44,188 nt of DNA, from positions 155,149 to 199,336 of the forward strand of contig NZ_JACSQV010000003.1 in NCBI RefSeq assembly GCF_014836445.1, given 5' to 3'. Shown here piece by piece: positions 9,148 to 15,533 of this stretch. The position numbers and the translations under genes are program-made. Source of the DNA: Cellulomonas avistercoris (GTDB lineage Bacteria; Actinomycetota; Actinomycetes; Actinomycetales; Cellulomonadaceae). Within the stretch, counting starts at the first letter, position 1, and each line of letters begins with the position of its first letter. Below the pieces are notes generated by a model that searched no databases, was not told the origin of the DNA, and saw nothing but the letters and a program-made list of their open reading frames with translations.

Positions 9148-9153
9148 TAGCGT
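9148..9153 (+). promoter_or_regulatory. -10 box (TAGCGT) upstream of the lipoprotein gene
   Basis: TAGCGT has the TAnnnT form and is the same hexamer seen upstream of gadB, the 18.3-kb operon and the ThrE gene. It would start transcription near 9160, about 75 nt before the ATG at 9236. No clear -35 box. Confidence 0.4.
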
Positions 9154-9235
9154 CCGCGCGGACGTCGCCCGGACGCCACCGGCGAGACGTTCGACGACCG
9201 CCTCGATCGTCCTCCATCGCAGAATGGTGTGAAGC

Positions 9236-9736
9236 ATGAGCAGGCCCTCGGAGATCGACCTTTCCGCGTTCAGCGAGACGGCACGAGGTGGACAGGTGGC
9301 GACCGTGAGCGGGCGTCCTGGTGGAGCGGTGCTGCGTTCGGTCGTCGCGTGGGGCGTTGCGGCCCCGCTGTGCCTGGTCACCGCGGGATGCGTGGAGCAG
9401 GACGGGCCCGCGGTGCCGGTCGGCGAGCTCTGGGAGGGTGACAACGGCGAGGCGGTGCGTCTTGAGGCCGCTGGTGTCGGCGTCGTCGAGGCGATTCCCT
9501 ACGGCGCTGACGAGGCGTGTGACCCCGAAGCCTTCCGCACGATGTCCGGCGATATCGAGTGGGAGACGGTCGACGACGGAGAGCTGGTCCTCCGCCAGGG
9601 CGACGCAGAGGTCACACTTCGGGCGGACCGGGGAGGGTTCGGCCCCGACATCATCTGGCGCGATGTCTTCATCGGTCCGTGCGGCGACGCATCGGGTGAC
9701 CGAACGATCGAGCTGACCATGAACGAATCCGGATAG
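9236..9736 (+). CDS. small putative lipoprotein, orphan
   Basis: A 166-residue protein I do not recognise. A hydrophobic segment ends at a lipobox-like TAGC followed by EQDGPAVPVGELWE, suggesting export and lipid anchoring; the residue at -3 is Thr, so the lipobox is imperfect. The mature part is acidic with two later cysteines (DEACDPEAF and IGPCGDASG) that could form a disulfide. The start is uncertain: ATG 9236, or GTG 9298, which would place the signal sequence nearer the N-terminus and is preceded by an AGGTGG-like site. Codon use looks less GC3-biased than its neighbours. The gene lies exactly between the two ligC 5' repeats, so it may have arrived by the event that made them. Confidence 0.6.
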   Translation: MSRPSEIDLSAFSETARGGQVATVSGRPGGAVLRSVVAWGVAAPLCLVTAGCVEQDGPAVPVGELWEGDNGEAVRLEAAGVGVVEAIPYGADEACDPEAFRTMSGDIEWETVDDGELVLRQGDAEVTLRADRGGFGPDIIWRDVFIGPCGDASGDRTIELTMNESG

Positions 9737-9796
9737 GTCTTCCGTGGCCGCTCTCGGGCGAGCGCCCGGCGACGCGGAAGGCACGCATCGGATGTC

Positions 9797-9877
9797 GGGG
9801 ATCTCCTTCACCGACGTCGCGAGCATCGGCGCGACGGGCGGCATCACGGGCAGGTCCATGAGGTCGTCGTGGGGCAC
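9797..9877 (-). pseudogene. fragment of ligC (first 27 codons)
   Basis: Read on the minus strand, this segment begins GTG-CCC-CAC and encodes MPHDDLMDLPVMPPVAPM, continuing LATSVKEIP before homology to LigC stops. It therefore lacks the adenylation lysine and everything after it. Several differences from intact ligC are synonymous, and two change amino acids near the end of the copy. It is a remnant, not a gene: the frame continues as unrelated antisense sequence through the lipoprotein gene. Confidence 0.85.
9797..9877. repeat. direct repeat, copy 2 (partial ligC 5' end)
   Basis: Second copy of the 81-bp segment at 8992-9072, same orientation, 805 bp away, with 75 of 81 positions identical by hand count. 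Recombination between the copies would delete the orphan lipoprotein gene. Confidence 0.9.
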
Positions 9878-10010
9878 GCCACCGACACGCGCACGGGGCC
9901 GGCTCCAAGGACTCAGGTTGCGCCAAGCCTCGTCCCAGCACCCCTCAACCTGGCCGAGGTCTCATGGAGCCAGCAGGCGCCGAGGGGCGCCGGAGGGAAG
10001 GAGCAGCACG

Positions 10011-10607
10011 ATGCAGGACGAGAGCACGACCCGTCCCACGGGCGACCAGCCTACGCAGCCGCCGGTCGAGCGCGGCGCGCAGCCGCAGGCCACGCCGCAG
10101 GCCACGCCGGCCGCCACGCCGCAGGCCACGCCGCCCGCGGAGCAGTCGGCCTTCACCGAGCCCGCGCCGACCACGGGCAAGCGCCGCAGCATGAGCGCGG
10201 CGGCGACGGCAGCGATCGCGGCCGGTGCCCTGGTGGGCGGGCTGCTGGTCGGCGGCGGTGCCGTGGCGCTGGCGCAGCGCGGTGACGACGGCCCGGGCGA
10301 CGCCCGCGGCACGTACCAGCAGGGTCCGCAGGACGGCTTCGGGGACCGTCAGGACGAGGGCCGCGGCGGCGACCGGCCCGGTGGCGGTGACCACGGCCGC
10401 CCCGGCGAGCCGCGCGACCGGCAGGGCGGGCCACAGGACGGCTCGGACGACCGGTCGCAGGACGGCTCGGACGACCGGTCGCAGGACGGCTCGGACGACC
10501 GGTCGCAGGACCAGGACGGCGGCTCGCCCCGCGAGCGGTCCGAGGGCTCGGAGGAGACCCCGACCCCGGGACCCTCGACGCTGCCGGGCGTGTTCGACGA
10601 CCTCTGA
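10011..10607 (+). CDS. single-pass membrane protein with Asp/Gln/Gly-rich repeat tail
   Basis: A 198-residue protein of unknown function. The N-terminal cytoplasmic part is Pro/Thr/Gln-rich with QATPQATP-type repeats. One membrane helix (AAATAAIAAGALVGGLLVGG, about 62-81) follows. The C-terminal part is hydrophilic, rich in Asp, Gly, Gln and Arg, with three tandem QDGSDDRS octads, and ends PTPGPSTLPGVFDDL. The topology suggests an anchored, intrinsically disordered extracellular tail. AAGGAG at 9998-10003 lies 7 nt before the ATG at 10011; upstream in-frame starts lack such a site and run into the ligC remnant. A strong hairpin follows the stop. Confidence 0.75.
   Translation: MQDESTTRPTGDQPTQPPVERGAQPQATPQATPAATPQATPPAEQSAFTEPAPTTGKRRSMSAAATAAIAAGALVGGLLVGGGAVALAQRGDDGPGDARGTYQQGPQDGFGDRQDEGRGGDRPGGGDHGRPGEPRDRQGGPQDGSDDRSQDGSDDRSQDGSDDRSQDQDGGSPRERSEGSEETPTPGPSTLPGVFDDL
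10434..10505 (+). repeat. 24-bp tandem repeat, three copies
   Basis: Three identical in-frame 24-bp units starting at 10434, 10458 and 10482, each encoding QDGSDDRS, then a truncated unit. Being in frame and perfect, copy number may vary by slippage without breaking the gene. Confidence 0.92.
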
Positions 10608-10623
10608 GCGCCGCGGACAGGGT

Positions 10624-10659
10624 GCACCGGGCCCGCACCACACCGTGCGGGCCCGGTGC
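10624..10659 (+). terminator. strong terminator hairpin
   Basis: Perfect 15-bp stem: GCACCGGGCCCGCAC (10624-10638) pairs with 10645-10659 around a 6-nt loop. It lies 17 nt after the stop of the repeat-tail membrane protein and 100 nt before tmRNA, insulating ssrA from upstream transcription. Confidence 0.85.
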
Positions 10660-10693
10660 GGGAATGACCGCGCCTCCTGCGGGCGTTGTGACG

Positions 10694-10699
10694 TACGCT
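10694..10699 (+). promoter_or_regulatory. candidate -10 box (TACGCT) for ssrA
   Basis: TACGCT fits TAnnnT and would start a precursor near 10706, leaving a leader of about 53 nt for RNase P to remove. The leader contains a small hairpin (10712-10717 with 10723-10728). No good -35 box is visible. Confidence 0.35.
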
Positions 10700-10758
10700 G
10701 GTCCACGCCTGCCGCCCCGCCAGGGCGGACAGACGGCTTGACAAGTGCATACACCCAT

Positions 10759-11122
10759 GGGGGTGATCGGTTTCGACGGTGATCGTCGAGCCAGGTGAAG
10801 CGGGTCGAGGATGCACGGTTATCTCGTAAACGCTCCGTGCAACTTATAGGTGCCGATTCCAATCGCACCGACTTCGCCCTCGCCGCCTGAGCGAGCCTCG
10901 AAGTCCGTCGGCCTAGACATGCTCTCGGTCTAGTTCCCGGCGTCATCTAGAGAGCCACTGCTGTCCGTCCTCGTCGGTGGGACGGGCGGGACTCTTAGCC
11001 GACTGGGCCCGTCCACGTCTTGTCCGCGTGATCGTGGGGGCCGAGAAAATCTACAGCGGTCTGCACCCGGAGAAGCCCTGGTTCAATGTCATCGGACGCG
11101 GGTTCGATTCCCGCCACCTCCA
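10759..11122 (+). ncRNA. ssrA: transfer-messenger RNA (tmRNA)
   Basis: tmRNA rescues stalled ribosomes with SmpB and adds a degradation tag. The 5' end GGGGGUG (10759-10765) pairs with CACCUCC (11115-11121), closing the alanine-tRNA-like acceptor stem with a G-U at the third pair, as expected for AlaRS recognition. The discriminator is A11122; CCA is not encoded. The T arm is a 5-bp stem (11098-11102 with 11110-11114) around UUCGAUU. The tag frame begins at GCC 10852, two nt after a UAG as in other tmRNAs, and ends UGA 10890. The 5' GGUUUCGACG motif is also typical. Length 364 nt fits actinobacteria. Confidence 0.97.
10852..10890 (+). other. tmRNA proteolysis-tag reading frame (ADSNRTDFALAA)
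   Basis: Twelve codons from the resume codon GCC to UGA encode ADSNRTDFALAA. The C-terminal ALAA is the signal read by ClpXP-type proteases. It is translated only after tmRNA enters the ribosome, so it has no start codon or ribosome site. Confidence 0.92.
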
Positions 11123-11168
11123 CGTCGAGGTCTTCGTCGAACGCGAAGGCACTCTTCGTAGATTGCGC

Positions 11169-11199
11169 TGAGGCCCGTCCCGTCCTGGGGCGGGCCTCA
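11169..11199 (+). terminator. ssrA terminator
   Basis: A 13-bp stem pairs 11169-11181 with 11187-11199 (one U-G pair) around the loop GUCCU, 46 nt downstream of the mature tmRNA 3' end. There is no long U tract. Confidence 0.85.
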
Positions 11200-11373
11200 G
11201 TGCTGTCCACGGCATGCGTGTCGGTGACGCAAGCTACCCTCCGGCAACCGGCACCGTGCCACAGGCTCAGAGGACCGAGCGACTCGCTCCTCGTCGATCC
11301 GTCGAGCCCCTGTGACCGGAGGGATGCCCGTCGCCGTGTGCACCGGGGTGATGGCTGTCGTCCGCCGGTCGGC

Positions 11374-11379
11374 TAGGTT
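11374..11379 (+). promoter_or_regulatory. -10 box (TAGGTT) before a short leader ORF
   Basis: TAGGTT ends 6 nt before GTG 11386, the spacing of a leaderless start. That GTG opens a 12-codon ORF that overlaps the flavoprotein start. Confidence 0.45.
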
Positions 11380-11385
11380 CGCCCG

Positions 11386-11424
11386 GTGCCGACACACCAC
11401 GCGCGCGGACGTTCCCGCCGATGA
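11386..11424 (+). CDS. possible 12-codon leader peptide
   Basis: GTG 11386 opens MPTHHARGRSRR and stops at TGA 11422-11424, overlapping the flavoprotein ATG (11421-11423) as ATGA. A -10 box lies at leaderless distance. This geometry would couple translation of the flavoprotein to that of the peptide. It is too short to judge by conservation from one sequence and may be chance; the frame has no independent ribosome site. Confidence 0.35.
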   Translation: MPTHHARGRSRR

Positions 11425-12668
11425 GCACTGCGACCGTCGTCGGCGGCGGGCCGGCGGGGCTCATCGCCGCCGAGGTGCTGGCACGTACCGGCGTGGACGT
11501 CACCGTGCACGACCGCATGCCGTCGGTGGGACGCAAGTTCCTGCTGGCCGGCCACGGCGGTCTGAACATCACGCACACCGAGGGGCGGGACGCGTTCGCC
11601 GAGCGGTACGGCGAGTCGGCGCCCCGGCTGCGGCCGATGCTCGACGTGTTCGGCCCGCAGGACCTGCGCACATGGTGCGCAGGGCTGGGGGAGCCGACGG
11701 TCGTCGGGACGAGCGGGCGGGTCTTCCCACGCTCGTTCCGGGCGACGCCCCTCATGCGCGCGTGGCTCGCACGCCTGACCGACCTCGGGGTGCGGATCGA
11801 GAAGCGGCAGCGGTGGGACGGATGGTCCGACGACGGTGCGTCGCTGTTCACCGGCGCTGACGGCACGACCGTCGAGGTCGGCGGTGATGTGACGGTGTTC
11901 GCCCTCGGTGGCGCGTCCTGGCCGCGGCTGGGCGCCGACGGCGGCTGGGCCGGGCCGTTCATGGACCGCGGGATCGCGGTCACGCCGCTGCGAGCGGCCA
12001 ACGTCGGCGTCCGGGTGGGATGGACGGATGTGCTCGCGCAGCGGTTCGCCGGCACGCCGCTGAAGAACGTCGCGCTCACCGTTCGCGGGCGCCCGGCACG
12101 GGGCCGCGGGGACGCGATGCTCACGCGCACCGGCCTCGAGGGTGGCCCGGTCTACGCCATCGGCGCCGCGATCCGCGAGGCGCTCGACACGGACGGTCGC
12201 TGCGTCGTCGAGATCGACCTGCGGCCGGACCTGACCGTCGCCCAGCTCGACGAACGGCTCGGACGCCGCCGCCCCAAGGACTCGGGCTCGTCCTGGCTGC
12301 GGCGCACGGTCGGACTGGACCCTGCCGCGATCGGGCTGCTGCGCGAGGCCGACGCGGGCACCCTGCCGTCCTCCGGGATGGCGCAGCGGATCAAGGCCGT
12401 GCCGGTCGTGGTGACGGCCACCATGCCCATCGAGAAGGCGATCTCGACCGCTGGCGGCATCGCGTGGTCCGGGGTTGACGAGGCGCTGATGCTGCGCGCC
12501 CTGCCGGGCACGTTCGTCGCCGGGGAGATGCTCGACTGGGAGGCGCCGACCGGCGGCTACCTGCTGCAGGCGTCGTTCAGCACGGGTGTCGTCGCGGCCC
12601 GGGGTGCGCTGGCGCGGCTCGGGACGGCGCCGTCGGGACACGGGCTCGACGGCCCCGCGCACGTCTGA
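11421..12668 (+). CDS. FAD-dependent flavoprotein, HI0933/BaiN-like (TIGR03862 type)
   Basis: A 415-residue putative flavoprotein oxidoreductase; substrate unknown. It opens with a Rossmann FAD motif, VVGGGPAGLIAAEVLA, followed by the family's GRKFLLAGHGGLNITHTE block. Late motifs include TAGGIAWSGVDEALMLR and the FAD-contacting FVAGEMLDWEAPTGGYLLQA near the C-terminus. These match the HI0933-like group, in particular the TIGR03862 subgroup. The ATG at 11421 is the first plausible start in this frame; a short leader ORF overlaps it by 4 nt. A hairpin at 12665-12687 begins on the stop codon. It is probably a single-gene unit. Confidence 0.82.
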   Translation: MSTATVVGGGPAGLIAAEVLARTGVDVTVHDRMPSVGRKFLLAGHGGLNITHTEGRDAFAERYGESAPRLRPMLDVFGPQDLRTWCAGLGEPTVVGTSGRVFPRSFRATPLMRAWLARLTDLGVRIEKRQRWDGWSDDGASLFTGADGTTVEVGGDVTVFALGGASWPRLGADGGWAGPFMDRGIAVTPLRAANVGVRVGWTDVLAQRFAGTPLKNVALTVRGRPARGRGDAMLTRTGLEGGPVYAIGAAIREALDTDGRCVVEIDLRPDLTVAQLDERLGRRRPKDSGSSWLRRTVGLDPAAIGLLREADAGTLPSSGMAQRIKAVPVVVTATMPIEKAISTAGGIAWSGVDEALMLRALPGTFVAGEMLDWEAPTGGYLLQASFSTGVVAARGALARLGTAPSGHGLDGPAHV

Positions 12669-12687
12669 CGGCGGGCGGCGCCGTCAG
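12665..12687 (+). terminator. terminator overlapping the flavoprotein stop
   Basis: Perfect 9-bp stem CTGACGGCG (12665-12673) with CGCCGTCAG (12679-12687) and a 5-nt loop. The stop codon TGA (12666-12668) is inside the 5' arm. The following 208 nt up to the DUF2891 gene hold nothing I can identify. Confidence 0.7.
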
Positions 12688-12895
12688 GCCGACAGCCCCG
12701 GGCGGCGTCGGTCTCCGAGGTGAGCCCGGGCGTCGCCCGTATCCGGCTCGAACGGCCGCCCCCCGGTGGTCTACGACATCGTGTACTCCCGGCGCACGTC
12801 GACCGCGTCGTGGACCTGCGGTACCGGCAGGTGCTCGGCCGCCCGGCGACCACCGCGGAGGTGACGGCGTCGCAGGCGTGCGGTGCGCCCGTGCC

Positions 12896-13876
12896 TCAGC
12901 GGCTCGCCGTGGCGTCCCAGGCGAACGACGCGAGCCAGTGGGTCGCGACGAAGTCCTCGTTCTCCAGCGCGGCGAGCCCCGCGGCGAGCAGGCGGTCCCC
13001 CGCGTCGCGCAGCGTCGGGTCGTCGAGCGCGTGCGCGAGCCGGAAGAGTGCCCCTGCGCGCGAGAGGTTGAGGCCGTCGAGGTGCACGGCGTGCCCGTCG
13101 GTCGGGTCGACGACGCGCGCGGGTGACACCAGGTCGTCCGGCCGGGGGAGGAACCCCGCGAACCAGGGCCGTAGCTCCTCGGCCGGCAGCGCGCGCGCCA
13201 TCAGATCCGCCTCGGCGAGGCCGGGCGACAGGAAGTCGTGGCCGCTGCGCTCCCAGCGCGCCGGCCAGTCCCGGTCCCTTCCGAACAGCCGGCGCGCGTG
13301 CGAGCGCAGGGCATCGGCCGACGCGGTGCGGCGCAGGTCGTCGGCGGCCGTGAGCAGCAGCGCGAGCCCGAACGCGGTGTTGCTGTGGACGCCGTGCCGG
13401 ACCGGGTGCTCCACGCGGGCGAGCCACCGCTCGGCGAGGTCGAGCACGGTGTCCGCGAGAGGCGCGGTCGCGTCCGCCCAGCGCGCCGTGTCCGGGTCCC
13501 CGGCGTCGGCCGCGGCCCGGCACGAGGCCGCGAGACGCGCCGCCCAGGCCCACCCGTAGGGCCGCTCGAAGGCGGGGTGTGCCCGCAGGTACGCGACCTC
13601 GCCCGCGATCCGGCCGGCCGTGAGGTTCGCGTCGATGCGGGCACGCAGCGTCGCGTCCTCGTGGCCCGCCCGCAGCACCTCGACGCCCAGCCAGTGCATG
13701 TGCACGCAGGAGTGCCAGTCGAAGGACGTGTGGAACGCCGGGTACAGGTCGGCGGGCGCGCGCACGTCGTCCGGGCCGGTCGCCAGGTGCACCAGGTGGT
13801 ACGGCCACGGCGTCGCGAGGTTGGTCGCGACGATGCTCGCGTAGCGGGTGAGGGGCGGCCCCGGCGTGTCGGTCAC
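12896..13876 (-). CDS. DUF2891 family protein
   Basis: A 326-residue soluble protein of the DUF2891 family, function unknown. Typical blocks are FHTSFDWHSCVHMHWLGVEV near the N-terminus, HSNTAFGLALLL in the middle, DFLSPGLAEADLMARAL, and HLDGLNLSRAGALFRLA towards the end. It is mostly alpha-helical and His/Trp-rich, resembling an alpha/alpha-barrel enzyme fold, but no activity is established. The GTG start at 13876 (MTDTPGPPLTRYASI) is preferred because GGGAGG lies upstream; an earlier in-frame ATG (14011) would add a low-complexity Gly/Arg-rich 45 residues. It is divergent from gadB. Confidence 0.82.
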   Translation of the reverse strand: MTDTPGPPLTRYASIVATNLATPWPYHLVHLATGPDDVRAPADLYPAFHTSFDWHSCVHMHWLGVEVLRAGHEDATLRARIDANLTAGRIAGEVAYLRAHPAFERPYGWAWAARLAASCRAAADAGDPDTARWADATAPLADTVLDLAERWLARVEHPVRHGVHSNTAFGLALLLTAADDLRRTASADALRSHARRLFGRDRDWPARWERSGHDFLSPGLAEADLMARALPAEELRPWFAGFLPRPDDLVSPARVVDPTDGHAVHLDGLNLSRAGALFRLAHALDDPTLRDAGDRLLAAGLAALENEDFVATHWLASFAWDATASR

Positions 13877-14025
13877 CGTCCCAGCCTCCCGCACACGCGG
13901 ACCATGGTCGTCCCCGCGCCCACGAGCCCCGTCCGGTACGCCCCGACCACGAGCACCCCACGTCACGACGCCCGACGTGAGAACCGGGCAGACCGCCCCA
14001 AGGTGTGCCACATCACATGCGGACG

Positions 14026-14031
14026 TAGCGT
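14026..14031 (+). promoter_or_regulatory. -10 box (TAGCGT) for gadBC
   Basis: TAGCGT lies 51 nt before the gadB start and would give a leader of about 45 nt. The surrounding 12-mer at 14023-14034 is identical to 18241-18252 upstream of the receiver/PIG-L operon. Confidence 0.5.
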
Positions 14032-14082
14032 GGGACTCAACGTCCTGGCGAAGCCGGGACCACGCACAAGCCGGGGGGCACC

Positions 14083-15489
14083 ATGGTCACGAACACGCGC
14101 CGAGCCGCACGCCGCGAGGGGGAGCCCGACGTCGTCGAGCTCAACCCGATCTTCGCCCGACCGGGCGAGGCGACGGCGTTGCCGAAGTTCCGTCTGCCGG
14201 AGGACGAGGCTCTGCCGTCGACTGCGTACCAGATCGTCCACGACGAGGCGATGCTCGACGGCAACGCGCGGCTCAACCTCGCGACGTTCGTCGGCACGTG
14301 GATGGACGAGTACGCGTCACGCCTCTACATCGAGGCCGCCGACAAGAACATGATCGACAAGGACGAGTACCCCCAGACCGCGGCCGTCGAGACGCGGTGC
14401 TGGACCATGCTCGCCGACCTGTGGCACGCGCCCGACCCTGAGCACACCATCGGCACGTCGACCATCGGCTCGTCGGAGGCGGCCATGCTCGGCGGACTCG
14501 CGCTCAAGCGCCGCTGGCAGCAGACGCGCCGGGCGGCGGGCAAGCCCACGGACCGGCCCAACCTCGTGCTGTCGAGCGCCGTGCAGGTGTGCTGGGAGAA
14601 GTTCTGCAACTACTTCGAGGTCGAGGCCCGCTACGTGCCGATCTCGCTGGAGCACAAGGTCCTCGACGGGTACGAGCTCGAGAAGTACGTCGACGAGAAC
14701 ACGATCGGCGTCGTCGCGATCATGGGCGTCACCTACACCGGCATGTACGAGCCGGTGCAGCAGATCGCCGAGGCGCTCGACAGGATCCAGGAGGCGACGG
14801 GCAACGACGTGCCGATCCACGTCGACGGCGCGTCGGGCGGCATGATCGCGCCGTTCATCCAGCCGGACCTCGCGTGGGACTTCCGCGTGGCGCGCGTCGC
14901 GTCGATCAACACGTCGGGTCACAAGTACGGGCTCGTCTACCCGGGCCTCGGCTGGGTGGTGTGGCGGGACCTGGAGTCCCTGCCGGAGGACCTCGTGTTC
15001 CGCGTGTCCTACCTCGGTGGCGACATGCCGACGTTCGCGCTGAACTTCTCGCGGCCCGGCGCGCAGGTGCTGCTGCAGTACTACCTGTTCATCCGGCTGG
15101 GTCGCGCGGGCTACACCGCCGTGCAGCAGACGTCGCGCGACGTGGCGCTGTACCTCTCGGGCGAGATCGCCAAGATGCCGGCGTTCGAGCTGTGGAACGA
15201 CGGGTCGGACATCCCGGTCTTCGCGTGGAGCCTGCGCGAGGGGCACACGCAGAACTGGAACCTCTACCACCTGTCGGAGCGCCTGCGGACCAAGGGGTGG
15301 CTCGTCCCCGCGTACCCGATGCCCGACGACCTCACGGACCTGACGGTGCAGCGCATCGTCGTGCGCAACGGGTTCAGCCACGACCTTGCGTCGGCGTTCC
15401 TCGTCGACCTCCGCGAGGAGACCGCGTACCTCGACGCGCTCACCGGCCCGATGCCCGTCGAGGGTCGGCGTTCCGGATTCCACCACTGA
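14083..15489 (+). CDS. gadB: glutamate decarboxylase
   Basis: PLP enzyme that converts glutamate to GABA and CO2, consuming a cytoplasmic proton. The 468 residues match the length of E. coli GadB (466). The PLP lysine is K281 in SINTSGHKYGLVYPG; HVDGASGG (about 247-254) carries the cofactor-binding Asp. GTSTIGSSEAAMLGGLALKR is the family's substrate and phosphate-binding block. The C-terminus ends GFHH, so a histidine sits where E. coli GadB uses H465 to close the active site at neutral pH. The ATG at 14083 follows a G-rich site (GGGGGGCACC). gadC follows after 44 nt, making a glutamate-dependent acid-resistance operon. Confidence 0.97.
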   Translation: MVTNTRRAARREGEPDVVELNPIFARPGEATALPKFRLPEDEALPSTAYQIVHDEAMLDGNARLNLATFVGTWMDEYASRLYIEAADKNMIDKDEYPQTAAVETRCWTMLADLWHAPDPEHTIGTSTIGSSEAAMLGGLALKRRWQQTRRAAGKPTDRPNLVLSSAVQVCWEKFCNYFEVEARYVPISLEHKVLDGYELEKYVDENTIGVVAIMGVTYTGMYEPVQQIAEALDRIQEATGNDVPIHVDGASGGMIAPFIQPDLAWDFRVARVASINTSGHKYGLVYPGLGWVVWRDLESLPEDLVFRVSYLGGDMPTFALNFSRPGAQVLLQYYLFIRLGRAGYTAVQQTSRDVALYLSGEIAKMPAFELWNDGSDIPVFAWSLREGHTQNWNLYHLSERLRTKGWLVPAYPMPDDLTDLTVQRIVVRNGFSHDLASAFLVDLREETAYLDALTGPMPVEGRRSGFHH

Positions 15490-15533
15490 CCACTCGGTCC
15501 GCACAGTCCAGCAGGTCCGGCAGGGGGAGAGCC

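Noticed and set aside
10434..10505. CRISPR-like repeat
   Set aside because: Units are contiguous without spacers and encode an in-frame peptide repeat.
10738..10743. TTGACA just before ssrA, as a -35 box
   Set aside because: It is only 16 nt from the mature tmRNA 5' end, so the -10 would fall inside the RNA.
11200..11370. Possible riboswitch upstream of the flavoprotein gene
   Set aside because: The GCAACCGGCACC stretch recalls SAM-type riboswitches superficially, but no conserved core can be aligned.
12771..12895. Minus-strand frame ending VHDAVDVRREYTMS, as a remnant gene
   Set aside because: It is a read-through of a shadow frame antisense to DUF2891, with no start, ribosome site or known motif.
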